DNA of 64,000 nucleotides from Rhodanobacter soli (GTDB lineage: Bacteria > Pseudomonadota > Gammaproteobacteria > Xanthomonadales > Rhodanobacteraceae): positions 434,001-498,000 of the forward strand of contig NZ_JBEPSD010000002.1 in assembly GCF_040548735.1 (NCBI RefSeq), given 5' to 3'. The position numbers were made by a program, and so were the translations under genes. Shown piece after piece: positions 8,571 through 15,690 of the stretch. A model generated the notes under the pieces. It made no database searches. It saw only the letters and a program-made list of their open reading frames with translations, and was not told where the DNA came from. Position 1 is the first letter of the stretch; each line of letters begins with the position of its first letter.

Positions 8571-9749
8571 ATGAAAATGAAGAACACAGTCGCATGCAGC
8601 ATCGTCATGGCGATGGCCATCTCGCTTCTCGGAACCGCCTGCACCCCCGCCGGATCCGAGGATGGCAACCACGCGGGCAGACATGACATCCCGGCTTCAG
8701 GAAGCACGGCTCCAGGCAATGCTGATCGCTTGCGCGAGAATGTCGAAAAGTTCGGTAGCGTGATGCGCGCACACGGGATACCAGGCGCCCAGTTGGTTCA
8801 TTCTGGAAACGGTAGCGCCGGAGAAATCGAGTACGGCGTGATGCGCACGGATTCAGGCGCGCAGGTATCGGATCTCACGGTTTTCGAGGCTGCATCGCTT
8901 TCAAAGGTCGTCGGGGCCTACATCACGCTGCGGCTCGTCGACCAGGGCAAGATCGATCTTGACACCCCCCTCTGGAACTACTGGCAGTCACCGCGGATCG
9001 CGCATGACGAACTGGCCAAAAAGATCACTGCCCGGATGGTGCTCAATCACACGTCAGGCCTGCCCAACTGGCAGATTTCTCCCACGAACCCCGCGCTGGA
9101 CAGCACGCCCATCGCAAGCGCGTTTCCCCCTGGCACGCGATTCTCCTATTCCGGCGAGGGCTTCTACCTCCTGCAGAAGACCATCGAACATCTGACTGGC
9201 GTTGCCTGGAACGAGCTTGCGACGCGAGAGGTATTCACGCCCTTCGACATGCCGCACAGCAGCTTCGTCAGCACGCCCGCGCGCGACGCATTCACCGCCC
9301 GCGGACACGGGAAGGACGGCACGCCTCGACAGCAACGGATCTTCGCGACGGCGAACACGGCTTTCACCCTGGTGACCAGTGCGCGCGATTATCACAACTT
9401 CATCCACAGGGGTCTGTACCTGGGTGAAGGTCTCCAGCCGTCGACACGCAACATGATGTTCACCGCATCGAGCAATGCCGACGATCAGTCCGCTCCCAGC
9501 ACAGCGGACCCGTACATCAGCTGGGGACTTGGCGTCGGCATCCAGGTCGTGAACGGCAGGAAGCTCATCTGGCACTGGGGTGACAACCCGGGATTCAAGG
9601 CATTGTTCATGTTCTCACCGGATACCGGCGAAAGCATGCTGCTGTTCACGAACAGCGAGAATGGACTTTCGACCTATCAGGAAGTGCTGGAGCTGTTCAT
9701 GGGGCAGGGCCCATACCCGGTCATCGACTGGGTGCGTACGCAAGACTGA
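8571..9749 (+). CDS. Serine hydrolase of the beta-lactamase/class C family, lipoprotein
   Basis: The 392-residue protein starts with a lipoprotein signal (SLLGTAC, lipidated Cys24), so it is membrane-anchored in the periplasm. The active-site motif is ASLSKVV, with S109 and K112 of the SxxK signature. FSYSGEGFYLL supplies the Tyr motif, and HWGDNPGF near residue 327 replaces the KTG box. Such proteins act as D-amino-acid peptidases, esterases or transacylases rather than necessarily as beta-lactamases. HTSGLPNW is the typical loop of this family. A stand-alone gene flanked by palindromes at 7816 and 9766; the substrate is unknown. Confidence 0.88.
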   Translation: MKMKNTVACSIVMAMAISLLGTACTPAGSEDGNHAGRHDIPASGSTAPGNADRLRENVEKFGSVMRAHGIPGAQLVHSGNGSAGEIEYGVMRTDSGAQVSDLTVFEAASLSKVVGAYITLRLVDQGKIDLDTPLWNYWQSPRIAHDELAKKITARMVLNHTSGLPNWQISPTNPALDSTPIASAFPPGTRFSYSGEGFYLLQKTIEHLTGVAWNELATREVFTPFDMPHSSFVSTPARDAFTARGHGKDGTPRQQRIFATANTAFTLVTSARDYHNFIHRGLYLGEGLQPSTRNMMFTASSNADDQSAPSTADPYISWGLGVGIQVVNGRKLIWHWGDNPGFKALFMFSPDTGESMLLFTNSENGLSTYQEVLELFMGQGPYPVIDWVRTQD

Positions 9750-9765
9750 TCCAGAATAAGGGAAT

Positions 9766-9813
9766 AAGGGGACGGAGGTAATTAAGCCCGAAAACTGCCT
9801 CCGCCCCCTTTTT
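9766..9813. repeat. Palindromic element, motif family 2
   Basis: AAGGGGACGGAGGTAATTAA at 9767-9786 pairs with ACTGCCTCCGCCCCCTTTTT at about 9794-9813. The hairpin followed by T residues lies 17 bases after the serine-hydrolase stop and could end its transcription. Confidence 0.88.
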
Positions 9814-9835
9814 GATTGCGCGGTCTGTAAATTGT

Positions 9836-9932
9836 CGCTGATGCCATTTTTCTGACTCGAGCCCAACAGGCGTTTGGCTTCCTCAGTCCCCTTTGCTGTG
9901 TTCAATTTGTACCTGGCGCCAGACACCATTAT
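9836..9932. repeat. Degenerate half sites of motif families 1 and 2
   Basis: AAATTGTCGCTGATGCCATT near 9830-9850 is a family 1 right half. GGCTTCCTCAGTCCCCTTT near 9875-9893 is a family 2 right half. ACCTGGCGCCAGACACCATT near 9912-9931 is another family 1 end. None has an obvious intact partner. They fill the gap between convergent genes. Confidence 0.55.
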
Positions 9933-10481
9933 TTATGGATGAATGATGCCGTTGATATATTCATTTGCTGTCGGGTTGACGCGTCCGTGTTCGCCCAGTC
10001 GCGAAATAAAATAGGGCCCGACAGCTTGGGTGTAGCCACGCACGGTTACATTTATAAATCCGGCTTCTCCCAGCTCCCTGGATAACCTCTGCGCAAAACA
10101 TTGTCTTATCGCTGTCCCGCTCCCACTATGGCAGGCGTGAATTCGTATGTGAGCTCTCGATCCTGCTGGCAGTTGATGTTGAATGAAGATAAACACCAGA
10201 TCTTCAACACTGCATCTCCCGGGTTCTGCCGTTCCAGTCGTGATCTCGTCCGAACCGGCAGTGCCGTGCCCCAGCACGTAGATTTTGTCGGTGGCTTCCA
10301 TGCATCCCGAAAACGTATCTGACGTGTCGCCCATTTCCCCCAGGTAATAGTACGTGGCCCTCCCTAGCGTAGGGGAAATGCCACGTAATGAAACCCAGGA
10401 TGGCAGGCTCATTCGAGCTCGCGCACCGAAGCCGACATAGTGCGTGGCTTGAGTGAATGGATGAAGATATATATTTGCCAT
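9933..10481 (-). CDS. Small caspase-fold-like (clan CD) cysteine peptidase candidate
   Basis: The 182-residue protein starts at ATG 10481 behind AAGGT at good spacing. The pattern KIYVLGHGTAGSDEI (H72 after a hydrophobic strand) followed by HIRIHACHSGSGTA (C117 after a second strand) is the His-then-Cys order of caspase-fold peptidases, as in C80 and C14 families. The following helix and strand (FAQRLSRELGEAGFINVTVRGY) fit the Rossmann-like core. There is no signal peptide or second domain. It lies next to the Tse2-like toxin genes on the same strand, separated by a palindrome, so it may be another effector or toxin; that role is inference. Confidence 0.7.
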   Translation of the reverse strand: MANIYLHPFTQATHYVGFGARARMSLPSWVSLRGISPTLGRATYYYLGEMGDTSDTFSGCMEATDKIYVLGHGTAGSDEITTGTAEPGRCSVEDLVFIFIQHQLPAGSRAHIRIHACHSGSGTAIRQCFAQRLSRELGEAGFINVTVRGYTQAVGPYFISRLGEHGRVNPTANEYINGIIHP

Positions 10482-10504
10482 ATTGGGCTACCTTCAGATC
10501 AGGA

Positions 10505-10575
10505 AAAGGTGTCAGGGACGGCAAATATGGGGATGGGGGCAATTAAGTTGTGATAATTGCCTCCGTCCCCTTTTA
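10505..10575. repeat. Family 1 half site joined to a full family 2 palindrome
   Basis: AAAAGGTGTCAGGGACGGC at about 10503-10521 is a truncated family 1 end. GGGGATGGGGGCAATTAAG at about 10529-10547 then pairs with TAATTGCCTCCGTCCCCTTTT at about 10554-10574. It separates the caspase-like gene from the tsi2-like gene. Confidence 0.82.
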
Positions 10576-10615
10576 TCGTCGATAAATCCGACCGCGCTGG
10601 CGGCGCTTCGTCGCC

Positions 10616-10852
10616 TTACCCCTGCGAAGGAACCAGCCTGTCGTACGGTGGAAGGTTGCTGCTGGTCAGCTCTTCGGCTTCATAGGCAACGCGCAGGGTG
10701 TCGGCGGCTCGCATGTAGCCCATCAGGAGATCCTCCTGGTCACTGACATCATCGTCCTCGCCCGCCTGGTCGATCTGCGCCTCCAGGGAATGGATCTGCG
10801 CCTGCACCGCCTGCACCGCCATCAGCAGGGTTTGACCGTCAATATCAGCCAT
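10616..10852 (-). CDS. tsi2: Tsi2-family immunity protein (antitoxin of the Tse2-like toxin)
   Basis: This 78-residue acidic helical protein is predicted to neutralise the toxin encoded just upstream. It matches the Pseudomonas aeruginosa Tsi2 immunity protein along its full length as I remember it: DGQTLLMAVQAVQAQI at the start, a central LLMGYMRAADTL and the C-terminal LPPYDRLVPSQG, against QTLMVAIQ, LLVGYDLAADDL and GLPPYDRLIEEP in Tsi2. Length (77 in Tsi2) and acidity also agree. ATG 10852 lies 28 bases after the toxin stop; an in-frame GTG at 10861 would add three residues. The toxin-then-antidote order matches the Pseudomonas locus. The assignment rests on recall, not a search. Confidence 0.88.
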   Translation of the reverse strand: MADIDGQTLLMAVQAVQAQIHSLEAQIDQAGEDDDVSDQEDLLMGYMRAADTLRVAYEAEELTSSNLPPYDRLVPSQG

Positions 10853-10880
10853 GGCTTTCACTCATCGGTGGAATACGGAA

Positions 10881-11324
10881 TCAGGCGCGCTCTACCGAGC
10901 GGGCGATGGCGTTGCGCGCCAGATTGTCCAGCGCGCCCTTGAACGCGTCGATAGGCATGGATTTGGCCGCGCATTCAATCTGGTAATGATTGGCCTTGAA
11001 GCGCTGGTTGTAGCCGGTCTCGCGGACGACCAGCGATGCCGGGACGACCGTGCCCTCGGGAATTTCGAAGGACAGCCAGCTCTTGCCCTTGAATACACCT
11101 TTCACGTCAAACAGCGACGTGCCGCCGGCAGATTTCACCCACTCTTGCCCGAGCCTGTCGCGATACAGCACCACGTCCGCCTGCCGCATCGATCCATTAG
11201 GCAGTGTCCGTGCATAGAAATCGGGATAGAGCACGCCCGGAGCAGGATCGTCCCCGATCACCGTGCCGTCGGGAAACTCTTCCTTGCGTACAGATCGCCA
11301 GAGCGCTTTGTCCGTGGTAGCCAT
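10881..11324 (-). CDS. tse2: Tse2-family toxin, predicted ADP-ribosyltransferase-like T6SS effector
   Basis: The 147-residue protein is homologous to Tse2, the cytosol-acting toxin exported by the P. aeruginosa H1 type VI secretion system. The conserved C-terminal two thirds reads AGGTSLFDVKGV, FEIPEGTVVPASLVV, YNQRFKANHYQI and GALDNLARNAIAR. Tse2 has GGTSVFDRAGV, FVIPDGTDIPPDLKV, YNKRLQATHYTI and GHLDNFVRNAIRR. The fold of Tse2 resembles ADP-ribosylating toxins. ATG 11324 has an excellent ribosome site, AAGGAGGG, five bases away. It is followed by the tsi2-like gene. No secretion genes, VgrG or PAAR lie in the window, so delivery is unknown; it may be an orphan toxin-antidote pair. Confidence 0.88.
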   Translation of the reverse strand: MATTDKALWRSVRKEEFPDGTVIGDDPAPGVLYPDFYARTLPNGSMRQADVVLYRDRLGQEWVKSAGGTSLFDVKGVFKGKSWLSFEIPEGTVVPASLVVRETGYNQRFKANHYQIECAAKSMPIDAFKGALDNLARNAIARSVERA

Positions 11325-11868
11325 GACATCCCTCCTTTCGCGTTACGTCGTTCCGTTGAGTGGCAAGTATGCAAGAAAACCTGGCGATCGATGGCATCGC
11401 AGGCGACACAGCTTCGATCGTTGACCAGGATGGGCGGGAAACCAGGACGGAGGGAGTCAAGTCCTGTCCGCGACGGGCCGACCTGTTGATGGAAAGCGGA
11501 TCAATGGCTGCTTGTAAATCACGGGGAACAGAGATGCCCGTCAAACCCGGTCCACCGCACCCTGACCGGTTTGCAGGGGAGGCGCGCTCGCCCCACGAGC
11601 GCCGGATTTGTGGCCGTAGTGCTCTACAGACAAATGGCGCAATCAGCACATCACTCCCCGGCGGGCCAGCTACGATGAAGTCACTGACACTTTTCGTTTA
11701 GGGCCGGTCGTGATCGGTCGATCCGGCTCACGCTGGCCTCGGATCCAAGTCCGTACGGACAGTGTTTTTTGTCCGCGGACAGTGCCGGCGCGCTCGCAGG
11801 GCGCGGCAGCAAGCGTTGGAACGCTATGTGCTTGGAGATCTGGACATCGATACCTTGGAAGCATGCGT
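11325..11868. repeat. Intergenic stretch with one degenerate family 2 element
   Basis: At about 11440-11475 GAAACCAGGACGGAGGGAGTC is followed by AAGTCCTGTCC, a degenerate relative of the family 2 palindrome. An inverted pair GTCCGTACGGAC lies at about 11750-11761. A frame from 11535 to 11701 encodes 55 residues with no recognisable family and weak start signals; I do not call it a gene. The stretch must also hold the promoter of the toxin pair, reading leftwards. Confidence 0.45.
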
Positions 11869-12417
11869 ATGTTCGTCACACCGCCACTGCCGCCGCCAAC
11901 CATTCCGGCCCCGGTCATCATGGAGGATGTCCGCTACTACGTGATCGAGGGTCGAAGCGAATCCGAGCTGGTTGCGCAGATGAACGCGAAGGGTTACCTG
12001 GATGAGCATGGCCGTTACTGGGGCTACACCTCACCGCAGCTGAAATGGGGTTTCGACACAGAGTCCGTCGAAGGTCGCTGCTATCTGGTCGATCCGAAGG
12101 TGGTGGTGATCATTACGACCACCTTGCCGACGTGGACGCCGCCACCCGGTACGTCTGCAGCCTTGATGGCCAAGTGGCGTGCGTTCGATCGGGCGATACG
12201 CCACCACGAAGGAGAGCATGCGCAGATAGCCCGCGACGAGGCACGAGAGCTGGTTGCATTGATGCGGAAGCATCGCCACGACGTTTCCTGCAGTGGCCTC
12301 GATGCCTCCCTACAGGCGGAAGGGAGGGTGATCATGCGCAAGGCCGATGCAGCGAATGCCGAACTGGACAAACGCACGGGACACGGCGCAACCGAAGGTG
12401 TGGCGATAAGCTGGTGA
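11869..12417 (+). CDS. DUF922-family protein with a HExxH-like zinc site
   Basis: The protein is about 182 residues from ATG 11869, which has GGAA at 11857-11860; the frame stays open upstream to 11710. The body, from RYYVIEGRSESELVAQMN to the motif IRHHEGEHAQIARDEA, matches DUF922 proteins, whose HEGEH motif is a predicted metal-binding HExxH site. A conserved strand pair, KVVVIITTTLPTWTPP, precedes it. There is no clear signal peptide from this start, although some family members are exported. The role is unknown; a metallopeptidase-like fold is the usual prediction. It is bracketed by palindromic elements. Confidence 0.75.
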   Translation: MFVTPPLPPPTIPAPVIMEDVRYYVIEGRSESELVAQMNAKGYLDEHGRYWGYTSPQLKWGFDTESVEGRCYLVDPKVVVIITTTLPTWTPPPGTSAALMAKWRAFDRAIRHHEGEHAQIARDEARELVALMRKHRHDVSCSGLDASLQAEGRVIMRKADAANAELDKRTGHGATEGVAISW

Positions 12418-12444
12418 GGAATCCGCGGCCACATACGGCCACGT

Positions 12445-12534
12445 CGAAAAGGTGTCTGGGGCAATTTTGGGCGGCAACAGGAGTCGAAAACCGGGACGGA
12501 GGAAGTCAAGCCGAGTTAACTACCTCCGTCCCGT
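12445..12534. repeat. Family 1 half site joined to a family 2 palindrome
   Basis: GAAAAGGTGTCTGGGGCAATTT at about 12446 is a lone family 1 left end followed by GGGCGGCAACAGGAGTCG, the same loop text seen at 6732. GGGACGGAGGAAGTC at about 12494 then pairs with TTAACTACCTCCGTCCC at about 12517-12533. The identical loop text shows shared origin with the copy at 6710. Confidence 0.82.
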
Positions 12535-12621
12535 GATACCCCTTTTCTGCGGGTGGTCGGGTTCATTCAAGCGGGCTTGACCTTGCCCATAGTGTTCTTT
12601 AGCCAAAAGGAGGTGCTAGCG

Positions 12622-13788
12622 ATGCTGATTATCGATGTCGTAGCCAAGAATATTGACGGCAACCTGACATGTTCCGAAGTGGCCGAGCTTCTCGCGGATC
12701 AACAAAATTCAGGGGGTGTAAGCCATCTGCATATGCACGCGCGCGATGGGTTTGCGACCTATGCGACGCCGATGTTCCGCTTGAACTCGAGGGGCGAGCG
12801 CGTGCAGTACGAAGAGGCGCATATGACTTCTCCCGAACGTGTGGAGCGTGCCGGCGTGGTCCCCGTCATGACACCCGGCGCCAAGCCGCCGAAGAGCAAC
12901 TTCGCTTTGTCCCGGAACATGATGGCGAAGGCCGAGCCCGGCCCGAGCGCGCGCAGCAAGTATGACTACCGCTCGAATCAGCCCGAGATCGCAGAGTCGG
13001 CTGAAAGAGGCATCCTGGTGCCCATGGTTTTGAAAGTGATTCCAAAAGCCAAGCCTGCGCCTGTCGATATCAGCGACGAGTTGGCCCCTATTCCGGTGAT
13101 TGGCTTGGATGGTACGGATCCAGGGCGACGAAACACCGTAGTAAATCGTCTTGGTGTAGACCGCTATGCCACGAAAAAGGAAGGCTCTTTTGTGGGCGCT
13201 ATGGGGACTGAGGTGCCCAAAGTCCAATATGTCTACCAGCAGCAGCATGCCAAGGTTCCGCGCCTGCCGGGCAGCGAAAAGCACACCATGTTTGAGGACT
13301 CCGAGTCGATGGTGATGTATCTCACGGCGGCCCTGAGATCGACGGCGGCACTGCACATGCTGGTGAATCTGCTCGACAAGAAGCCAGGGGACGCGACGAC
13401 AGTGGGGGTTTTTTCGAAAACCGCGGTTTGGCAAGTCGCCCAGCACGTCCGCAATAAAGGAGCGAAGGCCAAATCGCCGCCGCCGGAGCCGAAGGTGATC
13501 GAGCGGGTGACGAACGTCGACCCGTCGATCGCGCGAACCGCGGCCAATCCAAACCCTGTTCTTGACACGTTCACCTATGCGAGCAAGCCGATAGATCACG
13601 TGGTGCTGGTGATGGGGCGTCGTGCGGACGGTGCACTCAATATCGTGACCTTGTTCCCGAGTCCGGATACCACACTGGCAACTATCGGCGTCAGCAATGC
13701 TCCGAATCTGGATATCGAAGAGCCAGTTTTCATGGGGGCAAAAACCGCTACACCGATGGACAAGAACCACAAGCCACTACGCTGGTGA
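12622..13788 (+). CDS. Hypothetical protein, 388 residues, possible effector-like protein
   Basis: I do not recognise this family. ATG 12622 is chosen because AAAGGAGG at 12606-12613 lies nine bases before it; the frame is open further upstream to 12553. The middle is rich in Pro and Lys (VPMVLKVIPKAKPAPVD), suggesting a linker between an N-terminal domain and a C-terminal domain. The C-terminal segment HVVLVMGRRADGALNIVTLFPS resembles the final strands of barnase/EndoU-like toxin domains, a weak impression only. No signal peptide or transmembrane helix is present. Palindromes flank it, and a membrane protein follows. A role as polymorphic toxin would be inference. Confidence 0.6.
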   Translation: MLIIDVVAKNIDGNLTCSEVAELLADQQNSGGVSHLHMHARDGFATYATPMFRLNSRGERVQYEEAHMTSPERVERAGVVPVMTPGAKPPKSNFALSRNMMAKAEPGPSARSKYDYRSNQPEIAESAERGILVPMVLKVIPKAKPAPVDISDELAPIPVIGLDGTDPGRRNTVVNRLGVDRYATKKEGSFVGAMGTEVPKVQYVYQQQHAKVPRLPGSEKHTMFEDSESMVMYLTAALRSTAALHMLVNLLDKKPGDATTVGVFSKTAVWQVAQHVRNKGAKAKSPPPEPKVIERVTNVDPSIARTAANPNPVLDTFTYASKPIDHVVLVMGRRADGALNIVTLFPSPDTTLATIGVSNAPNLDIEEPVFMGAKTATPMDKNHKPLRW

Positions 13789-13824
13789 TCGGTGCGGGAC
13801 AGGGCGGAGTCGGCTCCAGCACCA

Positions 13825-13865
13825 ACAAAGGGGACGGAGGAAGTTAAACGCCGGAATTCCTCCAC
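13825..13865. repeat. Palindromic element, motif family 2
   Basis: AAAGGGGACGGAGGAAGTTAA at about 13827-13847 pairs partly with GGAATTCCTCC at about 13854-13864. It lies between the 388-residue protein and the membrane protein. Confidence 0.78.
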
Positions 13866-13917
13866 GCTTATCGGAAAGCCGGGTCGCTGGCGGACACATA
13901 TTGGTAAGGAGGGATCT

Positions 13918-14679
13918 GTGACGGACGATTTCAGGGATTCGGCTTCATCTTCTACCGACGCGGCACATCCGGGGTTGTCTGCGACGCGCGAGCGGTTCGT
14001 CGTCATCTGGGTTACAGCCGCTTTCGCGGGCCTTGGTGTGTGGCGCTATCTCGTAGGTGATAGTTCGGCGTTCCTCTTTCTGGGATTGGCGTCACTTCTC
14101 TTTGCTCTCTTTGTCTACAGCCTCTTTCGGCAGCGGCGCGCTGCCCCTGAGGGTCCGCCCGATCCCTCCACGCAATGGCGGCTGGCCGCCGGAATCGCCG
14201 ACGGGGGTGAAAGCATGTTTCGCTATTCGAGCGGATCGATCTGGGCAGTGCGGATAGTCGCACTGATCTCGCTCCTGCTTGGTCCAGCGATCTACCTCGC
14301 GTCTAGTCCTCGTCCTTTGGGAGGCGAACTGTATGGGATTGGTGTTTTCTGGACGTTGCTCAGCGGCGCATCTTTCCTCGCGGTCAGAGCTTGTGAGCGA
14401 TTCGGTGTAGAGGTCACTCACATCGAAATTGTTCACCACCGCCTCCGCTCCTCGTTGACGCATTCATTTCAGGCGTTGGGAAGTATCGCCTTGCTGGAAG
14501 GCAGTGGGAGAGGGCCGAGCTACGTACTGGCCCTTTACGACCCGCAGGGTCGGCGGGTGGACCAGTTCCCCTCCACGCTTGATGGATTCGAAAACCTCGT
14601 CGCCCTGGTGAAAGTGCGTGCATTCGAGTTCGGCCTCAAGTACCGCTATCGAGACATGTGGGGTTCCTGGACAACATGA
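13918..14679 (+). CDS. Membrane protein with C-terminal PH-like region
   Basis: The 253-residue protein starts at GTG 13918 behind AAGGAGGG; the longer open frame to 13792 runs through the palindrome and is unlikely. Four hydrophobic segments occur as two hairpins: FVVIWVTAAFAGLGVWRYL with AFLFLGLASLLFALFVYSLF, then IWAVRIVALISLLLGPAIYL with GVFWTLLSGASFLAV. The C-terminal 80 residues (VEVTHIEIVHHRLRSS to RVDQFPSTLDGFENLVALV) look like the PH-like beta domain found after such helices. Function is unknown. It follows the unknown 388-residue gene and could be its partner or immunity protein, but a palindrome separates them. Confidence 0.65.
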   Translation: MTDDFRDSASSSTDAAHPGLSATRERFVVIWVTAAFAGLGVWRYLVGDSSAFLFLGLASLLFALFVYSLFRQRRAAPEGPPDPSTQWRLAAGIADGGESMFRYSSGSIWAVRIVALISLLLGPAIYLASSPRPLGGELYGIGVFWTLLSGASFLAVRACERFGVEVTHIEIVHHRLRSSLTHSFQALGSIALLEGSGRGPSYVLALYDPQGRRVDQFPSTLDGFENLVALVKVRAFEFGLKYRYRDMWGSWTT

Positions 14680-14773
14680 AATAAGTGAGTCACAGCCCGC
14701 TATGCCCAAGCCCGGTGCATTGCCGACTCCTCGCAAATCAATGCCACGCCAAATTAGAGGCAGCCGGGTCGTT

Positions 14774-14862
14774 TTGAACTCGGAACTCGGCCCGTCGAGG
14801 CTGTCATGAGGGATCTCGTTGTCGTAGTCGGCAACCCATCGCTCGGCCTGCTCGCGCACTTC
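14774..14862 (-). pseudogene. IS3-family transposase C-terminal scrap
   Basis: On the minus strand the frame reads VREQAERWVADYDNEIPHDS and then LDGPSSEF. This matches the end of the IS3-group integrase core, where a Trp-containing helix precedes YN...RPHxSL. Nothing else of the transposase remains. It directly follows a REP-associated transposase scrap on the same strand. Confidence 0.6.
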
Positions 14863-14884
14863 GGCGGAAGGCGGGGCAGAGGAA

Positions 14885-14977
14885 GCCGTGGCTTGACCAC
14901 GGATCGTTGGCGGCATCGGCATGCATGCGCCCGGACCGGATTGAGTTCGATGCAGCGGCAACAGCACTGCAGATAAG
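14885..14977 (-). pseudogene. REP-associated (RAYT / Y1) transposase scrap, frameshifted
   Basis: The minus strand encodes TYLQCCCRCIELNPVRA and, after a one-base frame change, GRMHADAANDPWSSHG. RAYT and IS200-like proteins carry YIELNPVRAGMV followed by YxWSSH at exactly this spacing, so the scrap is recognisable despite the frameshift. It is the only trace in the window of the enzyme type known to mobilise REP palindromes. Confidence 0.65.
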
Positions 14978-15000
14978 TGACCGACCACAAAGCTCTGGAG

Positions 15001-15690
15001 TCAGAGCGCATCTGCTCTCGAACGCGTCGCCGGGACGTTGACCCTGACCCTGGCTTTCGGCGTGTCGCCGAGGGCATAACGCACCAGGTGCTGCCGGCCG
15101 CTGACGCCGATCCGTTCGAAGATGTTGTGCAGATGGGTTTTGACCGTGGTCGGGCTGATGCCCAGGTGGCGGCCGATTTCCTTGTTGCTCAGGCCTTGCG
15201 TCACCCAGCCCACGATGTCGCGCTGGCGCTCGGTGAGCTGCTCCATGTTGGCCGGGGCAGGCCGTTCCATCCCGATCTGCTGCTTCAGGTTGACCAGTGC
15301 TTCCGCCATCAGCCCGCGTGGGATCCACGGCTCGCCGGCGTGGACGGCGAGGATCGCGCGCTGCCACGTCGCCGGCTGCGAATCACGCGGCAGGCAACCG
15401 TGCACGCCCTGTTTCACGGCCGCAAGGACCTCCGGTCCGGCCAGGGTGTCGGCAAACAGCAGAACTCTCGGCCGCGTGGGGCCGGCCAGCAGGCGGTCGA
15501 GCAGATCGGGACAGGCCTGCGCCCAGCGCGCATCGAGCACCACCAGTGAAGGCCGGTGGATGGCGACCAACTGGTGCAGACGCTCCAATTCGCCGGTGCC
15601 AAGAACTTTGAACTCCTCGTGCTGCCTGAGCGTGTTGCCCAATGCACGACGGAAGATCGTTTCCTGACTGCCCAGCACGATACTGACCAT
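15001..15690 (-). CDS. LuxR/FixJ-type response regulator
   Basis: The 229-residue regulator has an N-terminal receiver-like domain (MVSIVLGSQETIFRRAL; candidate phospho-acceptor D53 in LVVLDARW) and a C-terminal LuxR helix-turn-helix, LTERQRDIVGWVTQGLSNKE to GISPTTVKTHLHNIFERIGV. ATG 15690 is preceded by GGGGGG; the longer frame to 15798 has no better start. The acidic pocket at the receiver N-terminus is weak, because VLGSQE replaces the usual two acidic residues, so phosphorylation is uncertain. It is divergent from the secreted-protein gene at 15889, with a 198-base shared control region, making that gene a likely target. No histidine kinase is adjacent. Confidence 0.85.
   Translation of the reverse strand: MVSIVLGSQETIFRRALGNTLRQHEEFKVLGTGELERLHQLVAIHRPSLVVLDARWAQACPDLLDRLLAGPTRPRVLLFADTLAGPEVLAAVKQGVHGCLPRDSQPATWQRAILAVHAGEPWIPRGLMAEALVNLKQQIGMERPAPANMEQLTERQRDIVGWVTQGLSNKEIGRHLGISPTTVKTHLHNIFERIGVSGRQHLVRYALGDTPKARVRVNVPATRSRADAL

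Noticed and set aside
10616-11324. Generic type II toxin-antitoxin (RelE/HigB type)
   Set aside because: The conserved segments match Tse2 and Tsi2, and the order toxin first, antidote second is that of the Tse2-Tsi2 locus.
2849-13865. Integron or CRISPR array
   Set aside because: No integrase, no attC R-box, no regular direct repeats with spacers. The elements are inverted repeats of several types at gene borders.
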